A DNA stretch of 64,000 nucleotides, taken from assembly GCA_020465985.1 (NCBI GenBank), contig JAANYP010000290.1:1-64000 (forward strand). Reading direction: 5' to 3'. This DNA is from Centrapalus pauciflorus. Taxonomy: Eukaryota > Streptophyta > Magnoliopsida > Asterales > Asteraceae. Every line of letters begins with the position of its first letter. Positions within the stretch are counted from its first letter, which is position 1. This document shows positions 1-11,487 of this stretch, piece after piece. Under the pieces are notes generated by a model. The model had not been told where the DNA came from. It ran no database searches and saw only the letters and a list, made by a program, of their open reading frames with translations. Position numbers and translations under genes: made by a program.

Positions 1-736
1 CGGCCGCAACATGTAACATGGCATCTCGGACACGTTCATTTCTGTCCCGACTCTTCCCGGACCATCCGACCTCTCCTAGGTCACGTCCGAAGTCCCCCGA
101 CTTGAACCGCCACCGCCATAATGTTTACAACCCGTGTGATTTTTGTCAAACCCACACATTTTTCCAAGCCACCGCTTCAAGAGTCTCTTCCACCGGTCAA
201 GAAGCTAGACAAGGTCACCATGACCTTTCCTGTCTTCCGTCACCCGCGAAACGAACCGAATCAAAGCCACTCGCTTCGATGTCCTCACGTCCGTTTTTAC
301 CCGCACCACCGGTTAGACTCTTTTGGCAGCTTCGTCCTTATTCCGATCATACCCATTTCAAGAGATCTCTTCAACCGACCAAGAAAACAAAGCCACCCCG
401 CTTCTACCGTTTTCTTTCACTTGCAACGAACCAAATCCAAAGCCGCCACCTGCTTTTCACGGATCCTTTCCGTTCGTTTCAGGCACCCCGTCGGTTAGTC
501 TCCCTTTCACCCGAAACAAATGATCAAAGGTACCGCTAACAACCTCGGAGCACGAATGTTTTATCACCGGTCACCACCGTCGTCTCAACCGGTACTACCA
601 CCACGACAACGGAACCGAAACACTTTACCGTCTCCGTTTTCTGCTTCTCACTCTCTTTCACGACTGCCTTCCACCGACCGATATACCCGCCGGCGGCGGA
701 GGCTACCCTCGGATCTAACTAGTCTCTGATACCAAG
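1..736 (-). mobile_element. Ty1/copia element, 5' internal leader (partial)
   Basis: This is the inner side of a minus-strand copia element that runs off the left edge. On the minus strand, TGGTATCAGAG (plus coordinates 724-734) is a primer-binding site complementary to plant initiator Met-tRNA, lying two bases inside the LTR at 737-1098, as copia elements require. The rest should be the untranslated leader before gag: no minus-strand frame longer than 60 codons is open here. The long plus-strand frames in this stretch are rich in Ser, Pro and Arg and resemble no family I know. Confidence 0.7.
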
Positions 737-1098
737 TGTTGGAATCAAAACAGATTAAACAAATATACAGTAGGAAGAAAAGAAAATGAAATGCTAAAAG
801 TCTTCTTCTGATTTATTAACTAAATCAACATACAATATTTATAGGGAAAAATATGCTAAACTACTTACTGAAATTTAGGACCCTATTCAATCTTTGACTT
901 AAATAAATATAAATTACAAAATGGAAATGGTCTTCATCTGCACTAGAAATTCGCTCCAATGCATACGTGGTTACTTGCCAAGTCTTGGGTACCCGGATCA
1001 TGCAACTCGTATCAATGACCCAGACCCATATACCGAACTTTGACCCATGGACTCGTAACAACCGAACGGTGACCCGCAAATAAACGATTAATCCAACA
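737..1098 (-). repeat. Copia LTR, 362 bp (5' LTR of the minus-strand element)
   Basis: The LTR starts TGTTGGA and ends TCCAACA on the plus strand, a perfect 7-bp terminal inverted repeat with TG...CA ends. The primer-binding site lies at its left, so this is the 5' LTR read on the minus strand. A minus-strand TATA box (TATAAATATT, plus 834-843) is placed as expected for the element promoter. The outer target duplication would be GAAAT at 1099-1103; its partner lies outside the window. Confidence 0.8.
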
Positions 1099-1671
1099 GA
1101 AATGCGGTCGTAGGGTTTTTACGCCGCAGGAGCCCTGCGCACGGTGGTACGCCAGCCTGCGTGAACTGCTCTTGAACTTAAAGTTTTACTATTTTGGAGC
1201 GTAGGGGGGCGTAGCCCTACTCCCCGACCTACGCCTTCGAGCTGAATTTTTTCGTGGTGCTTTTAAATGACTTCGTGACCCTGAAAAAGAAATATTGCAT
1301 AAAAGTACTCAAGTTACGAAGTGAAAATGCATATATCAGCCTTTAAAACTACCGAAAACATGCAATAATACAGTCTCATCAATTATCCGAGTCGTCCTCA
1401 TGAATCTTTACACAAAGTGACATAAACAATGAATTGAATACGTTTCTCTCTTCTGTCGCGATACCTCGATCTACCATTGTAGAACAACGAAAGGAACTTA
1501 TTATTCTTTCAATTAAAATCAACCAGCATGGTCCTCCCTTAGTCTCTTGGTCCCTTCAGATCTTAAAATCATCTTTCTGTCCATGGCGTTTCTTAGTACT
1601 TAATTCACCGAACTCATAAGTTGCAGGGGTCTTTGATCCATTATGAACAGATGGATCTTTCACTCGGTAAT
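1099..1671. other. Unassigned stretch with a GC-rich patch
   Basis: There is no convincing gene. Positions 1105-1240 are GC-rich with repeated TACGCC, CTGCGC and GGGCGTAG words, like the GC-rich patches in the Athila-type LTRs later in the window, so this may be a fragment of a related LTR. From 1240 to 1671 the sequence is AT-rich and unidentified. Confidence 0.4.
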
Positions 1672-4231
1672 CACTACAACAAAAATGCCATTTAGTGACT
1701 GAGAGTTTTAGTGACTGAAATTAGTTTAGTCACTAAATGTCTCAATATACCTGTTCTGACTGAAATATAAAAGTAGCTGAATCTTCTTTAAAAAAAAAAA
1801 TAAAAACTAAATAGTTTTTTGCCCTAACTTTACATAAAATCATTCACGTCCAGCCATTGTATCTGCTTCCGCCTACGTCTCCCCCTTCTCCCTACGGCGC
1901 CTGAGCTTCGTATCTGCCTCCGCCTCCACCCCCTCCGCCTCCGTCGGTGAGTTCGCCTTCGCCTCCGACTGTGCCTCTAACTTCGCCTCCGACTGCGCCT
2001 ACGTCTCCCCCCTCGCTCTACGTCTCCTGCTTGACCTTCGTATCTGCCTCCGCCTCCGACGGTGACTTCGCCTCCGACCGTTCCTCTGCCTCCAGCTAAG
2101 GCTTCATCTCTTCAATCAATTTTGTCTCTGACTTTGCTGTTGCTGGAGTTTTAGTTTAATCACAGGTAAAATTCATTCCGACTCCGCATTCTAGCATTCA
2201 CATTCACATCTCATCACATCCTGTTTTAATTAGATAGTTTCTTTGCTGTTGCTGGAGTTACCAATCCTGTAGTTGTAAAATTTAACGTAGATAGTGAGAA
2301 ATTAGATGCAGGCAGTAACAATTTATCTGATTACCAATCCTGCTGTTGCTAGAGTTACCAATCCCCTGTTTCTGTTTTCGTTTCTGTTGTTGTAAAATTA
2401 GATAGTGAGAAATTTGCATACATTCACATCACATCCTGTTGTTGTAAACAGTTTTTGATCGGCTCTTTTCCATCAGATTTGTGTAATCACCACCACGAAG
2501 CCTTCTCTCTTTCACCAAGATAAACAGTTTTTTGTTTAAAACCTATGAGATATCTCTTTGTTGTGCGTCAAATTAGTCAGTCATCCCAATAAAAACTATT
2601 TCCACTATGTTATGAGAGAGGCATCAGACATTGGAATTGAGTGAAATTTCTTACCAAGGGAGTTGCTCTCTAGCATTTTTGAGATGCGTACCCTGCTCTC
2701 TGTGTGAATTGTGCTTGATTTCCAGTGAGTTTAGCAATTAGCTCTAGCTTTGCATACACACGTAGCCAAGAAATGCTGGACACCAATGAGCATCACACTA
2801 GAATTTAGATTTTAAAAGAAAAAGAAGAATAAGAATAAGAATAAGCCACTTCAAAACTGAATCACACTCTGTATTTACATATTTTGCAGACTCTAGAATA
2901 CAATAATATTTGCCTCAAAAAACACGGGCAACACCGATAACTATTGGCAAAAAGCTTGCTCATAGAGAAAATACCATTGAGGTTCATGAAGAGTCTGCTC
3001 TATCACCAAAATAGATGCTGCTTCACTGGTTGAAATTTTGGTTGGCAAAGGCTACCAAAACCAACTTCATTCGGGAAGAGATATAAGTGAACAGGGTATC
3101 AGTTTAGGGCATAGTGAACTCTAGCAACAGCAGGATTATTGTGTGTAGTTTTATTTTTTAACTTGGAGGGTAAGAGAGACCACTTTTCTTTAAAGATGGA
3201 ATACTACAAGCAATTCTGTTGCACTTTTTCTTTCTCATAGAGATGTTATCAGATAAAAGGTAAAAATAAAAATAGATGAACTTTTGAAAATAATTGTTGC
3301 TTTAGGTTGTGATTGGGTCCACAAAAAAACTTATCAATGCTGTCATGTGCAAATAATAATAAATGCTTAAGAATAACAAAGGGATGTTAGTGATTCTCCT
3401 AAAACATAATAATAAATGCTTAAGAATACATTGAACTATGTGCAAATCAAGTCAAAAGTATAATTTACGAATTCACTAGTTCTGTTAAAGATTGCAGCCA
3501 GTTTGATAATGGCAATCTCAAAAAAGGATTTCCTGTTGGATAGGAAGTTTCCAATGCACCAATTCCTATTTAATTTATTTCCCTCATCAACTTATCATCA
3601 CAAATCAGAAAAAAAAAACAATTCAATGATATACAACAATGAAGAGAAGTAAGTAGCTCAAAAATATATAACCATTAGATGCTATTGTGCTCGATCAAAC
3701 AAGTTATGCTCGGTTTGAGTGTTCGGAAAATGTGAAAATATTGATCATGCATGATCATACTCGATAAATCAAGTTTGGTTGTGGTATTATATTAGTACAA
3801 TTTATGTTGACATGTTAATATATAATTTATGTTGACATGTTAATATATAATTTATGGTATTACATTTAGCTACTAATGATTATTAGTGATGGTGGTAGAG
3901 TGAACATGGGTAGGTTTGAGTTTATTTTTTATTTTTAGTTTCCAATGTTTGAGTCAGTTTTTAAGCTTAAAACCAGAAAGTGTACTCTATTAAATCTTAG
4001 GGTTTTAATACTAATGGGCATTTGAATAACATACAAAATTATAATCCATTTGATATAATACAAAAACATCAATAAACAACTGAAATATAATACTGTCTTT
4101 TAATTGATAGTATAATTAATAAATCGAAGTAATGATAACAACTAATCCACCGGTCCACCGACTAAAAAACACTCACAATTTAATTAAAGAAGGCTCGTGT
4201 TTTTCACAAGATCACGAAGGATAACGGATCA

Positions 4232-4366
4232 TGTTTTTCACAAGATCCCCAAGTACCACTATTGAAGGCTCGTGTCAATGAACTCGAAGGAGAACTTAAA
4301 GAAGTGCGAGCAGATATGGCACGTCTGACGTATGATGGCTATGATGAAAGGACAAGTACAAAATAA
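4232..4366 (+). pseudogene. Transposase C-terminal coiled-coil relic in the CACTA element
   Basis: One frame reads a charged heptad-like stretch (LKARVNELEGELKEVRAD) and ends at TAA 4364-4366. Short C-terminal coiled coils of this kind occur in plant Ptta/En/Spm-type transposase proteins, and the position inside a CACTA element fits. Upstream the frame is short and has no start, so only the last exon seems to survive. The family assignment is inferred from composition and context. Confidence 0.45.
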
Positions 4367-5816
4367 TTCAAACACGGAGGTAATGATTTACAGAATTTTT
4401 TTATTTATTATTGTTTTTATATATATATATTATATAATATTTTTAATATTGGTCTAAATGATTCAGGCTGTTAATGACTCGTGCAGCGTGTGTACACATC
4501 GTCGTAATCTGAACGCGAGTAATTGAATTAAACTTCGGTAAGTGTTTCAAATAATATGTCTCTTACATTTGTTCCTTAAAGTTTATATTAGCATGATAAC
4601 TTTTATTTGTTGTGTCATATAATAGCATTTAGAAATGGTCCAGTTTGTTTCCTTAGAGTGACAACTCGTTGCAGTCACAATTTTAGTTTCTCATCGTGTG
4701 TTGTTGTTGAATTAATTATTTTCGTTTATTTAGATATTCCTTAATATTGATTTAAGTGATGCTAGTGTTTATTTGAATTGATTTTGGCTTTGAGACCAAA
4801 GTATATATTTGGATATTTGTGTTAAAATCCTGCAGAAAGAGATGACTTTGTGACCAAAGTATATATTCGGTTTGTTCAACTTTAGTTATTGAAACTTGGA
4901 TCATTGTTTAGTTAGATGCAAGATTTCAATGGAAGTATGGAAAAGAGTGTTACCTTGACTTGACTTTGTCAATTGTTTAGTGGTTTTAAGTTGATTAGAA
5001 ACACAACATTGCGAAGATACACACATATTGCTCCTAAAACTATTGAAATATACAGACTGCCATCCTCAAAGTCAAAAGTAGAGGAACTTTGATATTATTG
5101 TTAGGTCTCATAGTTGATCAAATAATTCACAAAATAAGTTGGAAAGGCAGACAACTTTGGATGCTCATGACTTATTTCTATTTCACCATCTTTTTGCCCA
5201 TGAATGAAGCATGAAATGACACACCCCATGGCTCCATGACAAGTTTCTGGCCCTGAAATCCAGAAGCTGGGAGATGAGGGCCCACTATGAAAGATCACAA
5301 CTTTTTAAACATGCATTAACCACGATAAGGGAAAACATCTTCAAATTTGGGATATAAATTCCATTACCCACAACACAGATTCATACTTCACCCACCTATT
5401 TAGATTGTTGACTGTACTATGTGTGGATCTTCTCTGGTGACCTGAGCTTGTTAGAAAAACTAGTCATGAACACGGATGCTCATTATATCTTTGTGATCGA
5501 GAAGGTACTATGTATGTTTGAATGTTCTCCTAGGCTTTTGTAAATGCAGGAGTTTTATTGAATCTGTTTGTGTTTAGCATGCAGTATATGAGAAGTCAAG
5601 TGTATTGCGAATTCGTCATATTTTTGTAAAAATGCTTAAAAGTGATTAGTTTTTATCGTTGTTGATTAGTACTTGTAGTTATTTCATGTTATCTTACCGT
5701 AATATTTTTTTCATTGTGATTCTTACAGATAGTAAATTCGGTAAACATGCTTTTTATAAAGGAATCAGGAGGTTGCAAAGATTGAAGATGTTGGATGTAG
5801 AAACATTATCTGGATT

Positions 5817-5955
5817 GTAATTTTTGTCTTGACTAAAATGGAAGTATTGGGATACATTTGGATTTTAAATTGTAATTTTTGTCTTGACTAAAATGGAAGT
5901 ATTGGAATACATTTGAATTTGAATTGTAATTTTTGTTCGACTAAAATGGAAATGA
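5817..5955. repeat. Tandem repeat, about 55-bp unit, about 2.5 copies
   Basis: The phrase TTGACTAAAATGGAAGTATT recurs at a spacing of about 55 bases, with a third degenerate copy (GTTCGACTAAAATGGAAATG) near 5935. It lies inside the CACTA element, just left of its right subterminal region. Confidence 0.7.
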
Positions 5956-5999
5956 AGAAATAGTTTTGATATGTCAATATTGTTAACAGGGTTTTATGG

Positions 6000-6042
<43 letters not shown>
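6000..6042. repeat. (TA)n microsatellite
   Basis: About 21 uninterrupted TA units next to the right subterminal repeats of the CACTA element. Confidence 0.95.
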
Positions 6043-6044
<2 letters not shown>

Positions 6045-6369
6045 TTTTAGTGACTGAAATTAAAAGTAAGTAAAAATGGCTTCTTATGACTGAAATTTCA
6101 TTTTTTAGTGACTGTAAATTTATGTCAAGAAAAGAAATGATGGATTTCATTATTTTTCAAGCACCCTATACCTACTGAAATAATCAGTCACTAAATCTCC
6201 TTAGCTTTTAGTGACTGAAAAATTGTGTATGTAAATACTTTTAGTGACTGTGGCATTAGTGACTGTTTTTATTTCAGAGGGAGAAAGTCAAATTGGATTT
6301 AGTGACTGATTTTTGAGTTTTACTGACAGATTTGTTCAGTCACTAAAAGGCTTTTATTTTGTAATGAAT

Positions 6370-7617
6370 GATCAATTGGCATAGTAACAGTATGTAGAAC
6401 AAGAAATCAAAGAGTACTAAACTATAATTTTATTGGATTATAAATAGCGATTATTAGATTATGATCTAAACTTTCTGAAACAGTTTTGTTATAGTTATTA
6501 GCTAACTATTGGCTTTCAAAGCACTCTAACACGTGACGGATATGATTGCTCGGATTTGTGACTAGCTTCCTAATGAAGATTGAGGCATGCGGACATCATC
6601 AACGGGAGTTTGTTAAGACCAAACACCAAATAGCTTGAAAAAATATTTTTCATGAGCTTCAATGTTGTGGTGTTGCCCTCTCGTTTCCTTCACCAAGGCC
6701 TTTTGCTTTCTCATGCATCTCGATCGCATCTTAACTCTGCCACTGCCACTGCCACTGACTGCCACTGCTAACAAACGTGACCCGTGACCGCCAACCGCTT
6801 CCGTAAACGCACACACCTAGCTATCGTTAAATCAAAGAACATGAAATAATAAAATATGGTAAATATGATGTAAATTCAAACACAAATCAGCTGAAAGGAG
6901 TTTTAGTTTGTTCTTGGAAAGAAAGTTTTGTTGAGAAAAAACTATATGAGAAACTACATGCTGTATATATAAAAGATCTAATTGGCTAAAAAGTTATAAA
7001 ATCATCCAAAAATATTCGTCAATTAATCTAATTAAGTTAGTCATGCCTTGAATATGTTTTTGAAAGTCAAAAACGATATCAATATGTTACTGCTATGATG
7101 AAATCTACTATTTAAAAATTTTACTAATTTAAATTGAGCCTATTTATTTTACTAATTAGCTTATGATATATTTATGATTTTTGTCATATTTAAATTTTAC
7201 TTATATAAAAAAAAATCCTTGATTAACTGTATTGATTATACTATATCTAATTAAATATAATGTTTTTTAAAAGTTAGATGTAGTATTTTTTTAGTGTAAC
7301 ATGTAAAAATAGTATCTCTAACAAATACTGTACGTTTTGGATAAAAAAAAAGGGTCTAATGTACGGGCACAAGTTAAATGGTTTTAGTTTCGCCGTAACG
7401 GACCACAAGAACTAATTTTTAGTTTACTCAATAAAACATTTACAAAACTAAACATTGTTTATTTACAATAAAAGTGCACTTTCTAAGAAATTTCTCAGTA
7501 TATCTAAGCAAGTTGCCATCACTTTCCTCACTCTTTCTTAACCCAATCAATAAAGCTACCGACCCACTAACCTCTGTATCCCCCCTTGTTCCTGCCTTCT
7601 AGTTCTGCCCCTTCATT
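6370..7617. other. Intergenic, no gene seen
   Basis: AT-rich sequence between the CACTA element and the kinase locus. The only structure I see is a short hexamer-type repeat of CTGCCA near 6735-6770. A 67-codon minus-strand frame here (6816-6613) is not credible as a gene. Confidence 0.6.
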
Positions 7618-7899
7618 GTGATTTTCATTTTAACACAATCAATCATTAGCAGCTTTTCATATATACTTTCTCTTTTCCATCGCCATTTTTCTGAGATCTG
7701 TCCCTTTTTTGTGATTTTCATTTTATATACGGCGGTCGACCGACACCACCACCAGTTCACCACTGACACCACCATGCCCGCAGCACCAGCAGCCTCATCC
7801 CCCCTTGGAAGTCCTAAAGATTGGTTTCACTTATAATTGATCTAGTCTAGACTAGTCAGTTTGCATTACCCTTTCCATAATCTATATTTAATGTGCATA

Positions 7900-8811
7900 A
7901 TGTTTCTAATAAAAGAGTTTCGTCATCTGCAAATCCAACTGGAAGATATCAGATCGGCCACCGACAATTTTGGTCCCAGCAAACGAATAGGACGTGGTGG
8001 GTTCGGACCGGTGTACAAAGGAGATCTGTCTTGCCCAGAAGGACGAAGAACTGTCGCTTTTAAGCGCTTAGATCGGAAATTGGGGCAAGGGGACACTGAG
8101 TTTTGGAAGGAGATAATGATGCTTTCCAAATTGAAACATGAAAATATTATCTCTCTCTTGCACTTTTGTATAGATGGTGATGAAAGAATCCTTGTTTATG
8201 AGTATGCATCTCGTGGAAGTCTTGATCGCTATCTAAGTGATGCTAGTCTCACATGGATACAACGTCTGCAAATTTGTATCGAAGCTGCACGTGCAATAAA
8301 CTACCTCCACGATCCCAAAGGTAGTCAACAAAGATTTCTTCACCGAGACATTAAAAGCTCAAACATCCTTCTCGATGAGAAATGGACTGTTAAAGTTTCT
8401 GATTTTGGTTTGTCGAAAATTGGTCTAGCCAATCAACCACAAACATATGTCGTCTCTAATGCTGTTGGAACGATTGGGTATGTTGACCCTTTGTTTAACA
8501 AGACAGGCCTCCTTTCAAAAGAGTCTGATGTGTACTCTTTTGGAGTGGTGTTGTTTGAAGCGATGTGTGGGAAATTATGTTATGAATACCATAACGATAA
8601 GCTGAAAGGCGTTTTTGTTCGTGCTTGGAAAAAAAGTTATGTTGAGAAAAAGTTGGATGATATTATCTTTGATGCTCTAAAGGGACAAATAGATAAGGAT
8701 TGTTTGATGAGGTTTTCAAGCATCGCATATCGATGTTTGAATGCAGATCATAGAAAACGACCAGTGATGGTTAACATCATCAAATAACTCGAGGCTGCAT
8801 TTGCACAGCAA
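7900..8811 (+). CDS. Receptor-like Ser/Thr protein kinase domain (exon 1, with one in-frame stop)
   Basis: A complete protein kinase domain, predicted to phosphorylate Ser/Thr and probably cytoplasmic because no signal peptide or membrane segment is visible. Start chosen at ATG 7900 (MFLIKEFRHLQ), which resembles the usual opening of this plant receptor-like kinase group; an ATG at 7891 is an alternative. From 7900: glycine loop IGRGGFGPVYKG (residues 30-41), ATP-anchoring Lys55 in VAFK, catalytic HRD at 148-150 (an RD kinase), DFG at 168-170, then GTIGYVDP in the activation segment and a late RKRP motif. All key residues are present. TAA at 8785-8787 ends the frame, but the next eight codons (LEAAFAQQ) still read as the typical end of such kinases and stop exactly at a consensus GTATGT donor. 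The stop therefore looks like a single recent substitution (CAA or GAA to TAA). If the stop is real in the living plant, the product is a 295-residue kinase. Confidence 0.85.
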
Positions 8812-8914
8812 GTATGTTTTTTTTTTCTTTTCTTATTTGTTAAAAAGTTTCCGGTATTAATTTCATATTTAATTATTGATGAACCATCACGGACTTACAC
8901 AAGTTATATTACAG
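8812..8914 (+). other. Predicted phase-0 intron, 103 bp, joining kinase and GARP exons
   Basis: The donor CAA|GTATGT at 8812 and the acceptor TATATTACAG at 8905-8914 flank a T-rich 103-bp stretch, a normal size for a plant intron. The upstream frame ends on a whole codon at 8811 and the downstream GARP frame is open from a whole codon at 8915, so splicing would fuse them without a frame change. This is inferred from sequence only. Confidence 0.6.
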
Positions 8915-9433
8915 TTAAACTCCCGTCGTATTAAGAACGATATTCCCTGGATGGTGAAGAGTATGAAAAGAAAGAATGGCTTTCACAGTTCTGATCCTGT
9001 CAAACTCCAATGCTTGTCTAAATCAGATGATGTGGATTCTGGTGTTAAGGGATTCATACAGCTGATGCAGCCCGAGAGTGCTGAGAATAAAACATGTAAG
9101 GACATCGACTCAGCGTTGGCTTTGCGAGCTGATGATTCGTCGACAAGGACATTGAAGCCGCCTCGTTTTTACTGGACAGTGGAATTGCATAGGCGATTTG
9201 TGGATGCTGTTAAGCATCTAGGTGTTAACAACGCCATTCCTAAAACGATCATTCAAATGATGAATGCTGAAGGATTGACGCTTGAGAATGTCGCGAGTCA
9301 TCTTGAGAAGTATAGGCGTTATCAGCAAAATATGCAGGGATTATCTACCAAAGGGTCTTCGTCTTCCGGTTCACCTGTTCGCTTCGAATCCAGTGTCCCA
9401 GAGTTTACTCTTAGTTCAACCTGGTTTATGTAA
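8915..9433 (+). CDS. LUX/PCL1-like GARP (G2-like MYB) DNA-binding protein, truncated or fused
   Basis: GARP proteins of the LUX ARRHYTHMO/PCL1 group bind DNA as part of the plant evening complex. The B-motif spans about 9161-9320 (RFYWTVELHRRFVDAV, then NAIPKTIIQMMN, then ENVASHLEKYR), a diverged form of the family's LVWTPQLHKRF...SHLQKYR. Flanking LUX-like features remain: an acidic DIDSALAL stretch before the domain and MQGLSTKGSSSSGS after it. Family members I recall are about 300 residues; here about 172 codons follow the splice acceptor, so both ends are shortened. Read alone, the frame is open from before 8876 with ATGs at 8879 and 8951, and ends at TAA 9431-9433. LUX genes are usually intronless, so this could be a transposed LUX copy downstream of the kinase or the second exon of a fusion. 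Several conserved positions are changed (W-T-P to W-T-V, Q to E in SHLQKYR). Confidence 0.72.
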   Translation, partial: LNSRRIKNDIPWMVKSMKRKNGFHSSDPVKLQCLSKSDDVDSGVKGFIQLMQPESAENKTCKDIDSALALRADDSSTRTLKPPRFYWTVELHRRFVDAVKHLGVNNAIPKTIIQMMNAEGLTLENVASHLEKYRRYQQNMQGLSTKGSSSSGSPVRFESSVPEFTLSSTWFM

Positions 9434-9531
9434 ATAGTTTAGAGTCAAATATGTAATTTTATAAAAGTATAAGGACCTTGCTTGAGGGGTTGCATCTTTT
9501 ATTGTCTTTTGTTTACACTTAAATGGATTAT

Positions 9532-10283
9532 TGTTTCTGATGAGAGAGCAAAGAAATCAGCGGAATAATCAAATACACTCTCTCGTCCTTGTGATAACCC
9601 GGTAGGAGAAATCACACTTCCAAAAAAATCACACTTCCAATAATCCAATCAAATAATAAACTAGATACGATGAATGATAATAAAGATATATCAACAAAAG
9701 ACACCAAGATTTTTAGCATGAAAAACCTTCTCAAAACGAGAAGTAAAAACCACGGGACCAAGTCCAGGAACCAATCCACTAGCACCAAAATCAGAGAATA
9801 CACGAGAGTTCTTATCTAGTAAAAACTAGATACAAATCACCAACCAATAATCAAGATCAAAACAGCTCTTGAATAAGAAATTAACAAACTAAACTACTGG
9901 TAATTAAATTCACCAGCACAGCCAACTTCGAACCTACAGACGTCTATAGAAATTTCCAATGACGATCTCCACCGTCCAGATTGAAGAACTATACGTTGCG
10001 ATGCTTCTCCCCAAATTTTACGCGGATCCAACGATGAACGAGTTCGTACCGCCGATTCTCCCATAACTGCGCAAAGCTAGACGAAAATTCCAAAGGCTCT
10101 GTTTTCTCTCGTATATTCATACGTTGCCATCTCCCGCCATTTTAGAAAAACCTACTTTTGGTACTAGAGGCCCTATCAAACTTGGTCCAACATTCAACAA
10201 GCCGATACACAATACTAAATAAACAGAGTAAAATAAAATTAACGGAGGTGCATCCCAACGAGGAGGGAAGCCCAAACCCAACA
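9532..10283 (-). repeat. Copia 3' LTR, 752 bp (minus orientation)
   Basis: The plus-strand ends are TGTTTCTGA at 9532 and CCCAACA at 10283, giving TG...CA with a 4-bp TGTT/AACA inversion. Immediately to the right, read on the minus strand, is a purine tract (GGGAGGGGGAG) followed by the LTR start TGTTGGG, the expected polypurine tract to 3' LTR junction. The left boundary is less certain than the right one, and I could not find a matching target duplication. Confidence 0.65.
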
Positions 10284-11487
10284 AACTCCCCCTCCCGACT
10301 ACGTTGAGGATTCCATCATACCTGCAATCTCACAGCAAGTATCTTGTTTGATCTTGGGCAAGCACTTCGTCATTATATCAGAACCATTGAGATCACTGTG
10401 GACTTTTTCTATGTTGAACAATTTGGATTCCAACGCATCACGAATCCAATGGTACCTCACATCGATGTGTTTTGACTTTGAATGAAAACATGAATTCTTT
10501 GCACGATGTATATATAGCACTCTGGCTATCACATAATACCACATACATCTCTTGCCTAAAGCCAAGTTCTAGTGTAAACCGTTTCATCCATAACATTTCC
10601 TTTGAAGCTTCTCCAGCAGCAATGCAGCAATGAATTCTGATTCGGTAGTGGACAATGCAACACACTTTTGTGATCTTGATTGCCATGATACAGCTCCCCC
10701 TCCAAAAGTGACCAAGTATCCTGATATAGACTTTTTTGAATCTAGATCTCCTGCCATATCTGAATCTGTAAAGGCTTTTAGAATTGGCATGTCATATCCG
10801 TAACAAATACACATCTTAGAAGTGCCTCTGAGATATCTTAGGATCCATTTAACCGCTTCCCAATGTTCTTTTCCTGGATTTGAGAGATACCTACTCACAA
10901 CACCAACTGCATGAGCTAAGTCTGGCCTCGTACAAACCATTGCGGCATTGCGTACATGAGGCTACCAACGGCTGAAGCATATGGAACTCTCTTCATTTCT
11001 TGTTTGTCCTTCACAGTAGAGGGACATTGCTTCGAGCTTAACTTGAAATTCTTGGAATGCGAATTTCACGACTCCGGTACTCCTCCATCAGCCAATAATA
11101 CATAATCGTGCGGAGAATATACTGTGGAAGGTTGCCTTTCTCTACTCGACCTTCTTGGTTGAACTGAATCTGATTGTTCTTCAATATGTACATGAGCTTC
11201 TTGTTCATCAACTTGAAAAATGAAATTCTTGTCCATCGTGTTGGTCATTTTGATCATCAACCTGTGAAGGAAACTCTTGTTCGTCTTGCTGTTCATTTTG
11301 CTCATCAATCTGTTGGGGAAACTCTTCTTGATCATGCCAGTCCACCTGTTCATCAACATGTACGGGAAATACTTTTGCATTTGTTTTCTTTGCATTGTCG
11401 AATGTCGATGTCTTCTATGGTTTGATCGTCCCTAAATACCACATCACGACTCCTGACCACCTTTTTTCAACTGGATCATAAAGTTTG
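10284..11487 (-). pseudogene. Copia pol remnant: integrase tail, linker and RNase H; reverse transcriptase deleted
   Basis: Read on the minus strand from 11487: the end of integrase (KLYDPVEK, then a diverged SRDVVF region), the linker with PRRSSRERQPST and YVLLADGGVPES (about 11170-11066), then a jump straight to the end of the reverse-transcriptase region (VCTRPDLAHAVGVVSRYL, about 10940-10880), RNase H (ALSTTESEFIA near 10650) and the pol C-terminus (LNGSDIMTKCLP near 10370). The whole palm with its YVDD site is missing between about 11066 and 11055. Frameshifts split the rest into three overlapping frames. The right end at 11487 coincides with the start of another LTR, so the 5' half is lost. 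This element is dead. Confidence 0.82.

Larger units (their letters stand above)
1672..6366. mobile_element. CACTA (En/Spm) transposon, non-autonomous, 4,695 bp
   Basis: The left end begins CACTACAAC and the right end, reversed, begins CATTACAAA. The first 30 bases of the two ends agree at 25 positions. The flanks carry a 3-bp target duplication, AAT at 1669-1671 and 6367-6369, the size expected for CACTA elements. Subterminal copies of TTTAGTGACTG crowd both ends in both orientations (1690-1740 on the left; about eight copies from 6045 to 6350 on the right), the usual CACTA transposase-binding architecture. No intact transposase is present; a short coding relic lies at 4232-4366. The interior also has a GC-rich pyrimidine stretch (1855-2100) of CCTCCG/CTTCG words and a diverged duplication at about 2239-2421. 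Confidence 0.88.

Noticed and set aside
18..539. 173-codon plus-strand open frame rich in Ser, Pro and Arg
   Set aside because: It lies on the antisense side of a copia leader, overlaps other long frames in all phases and resembles no family; open because the region is GC-rich and stop-poor.
5101..5298. 65-codon minus-strand frame inside the CACTA element
   Set aside because: The wording looks slightly protein-like, but there is no recognisable motif and no extension in other frames; too weak to call a captured gene.
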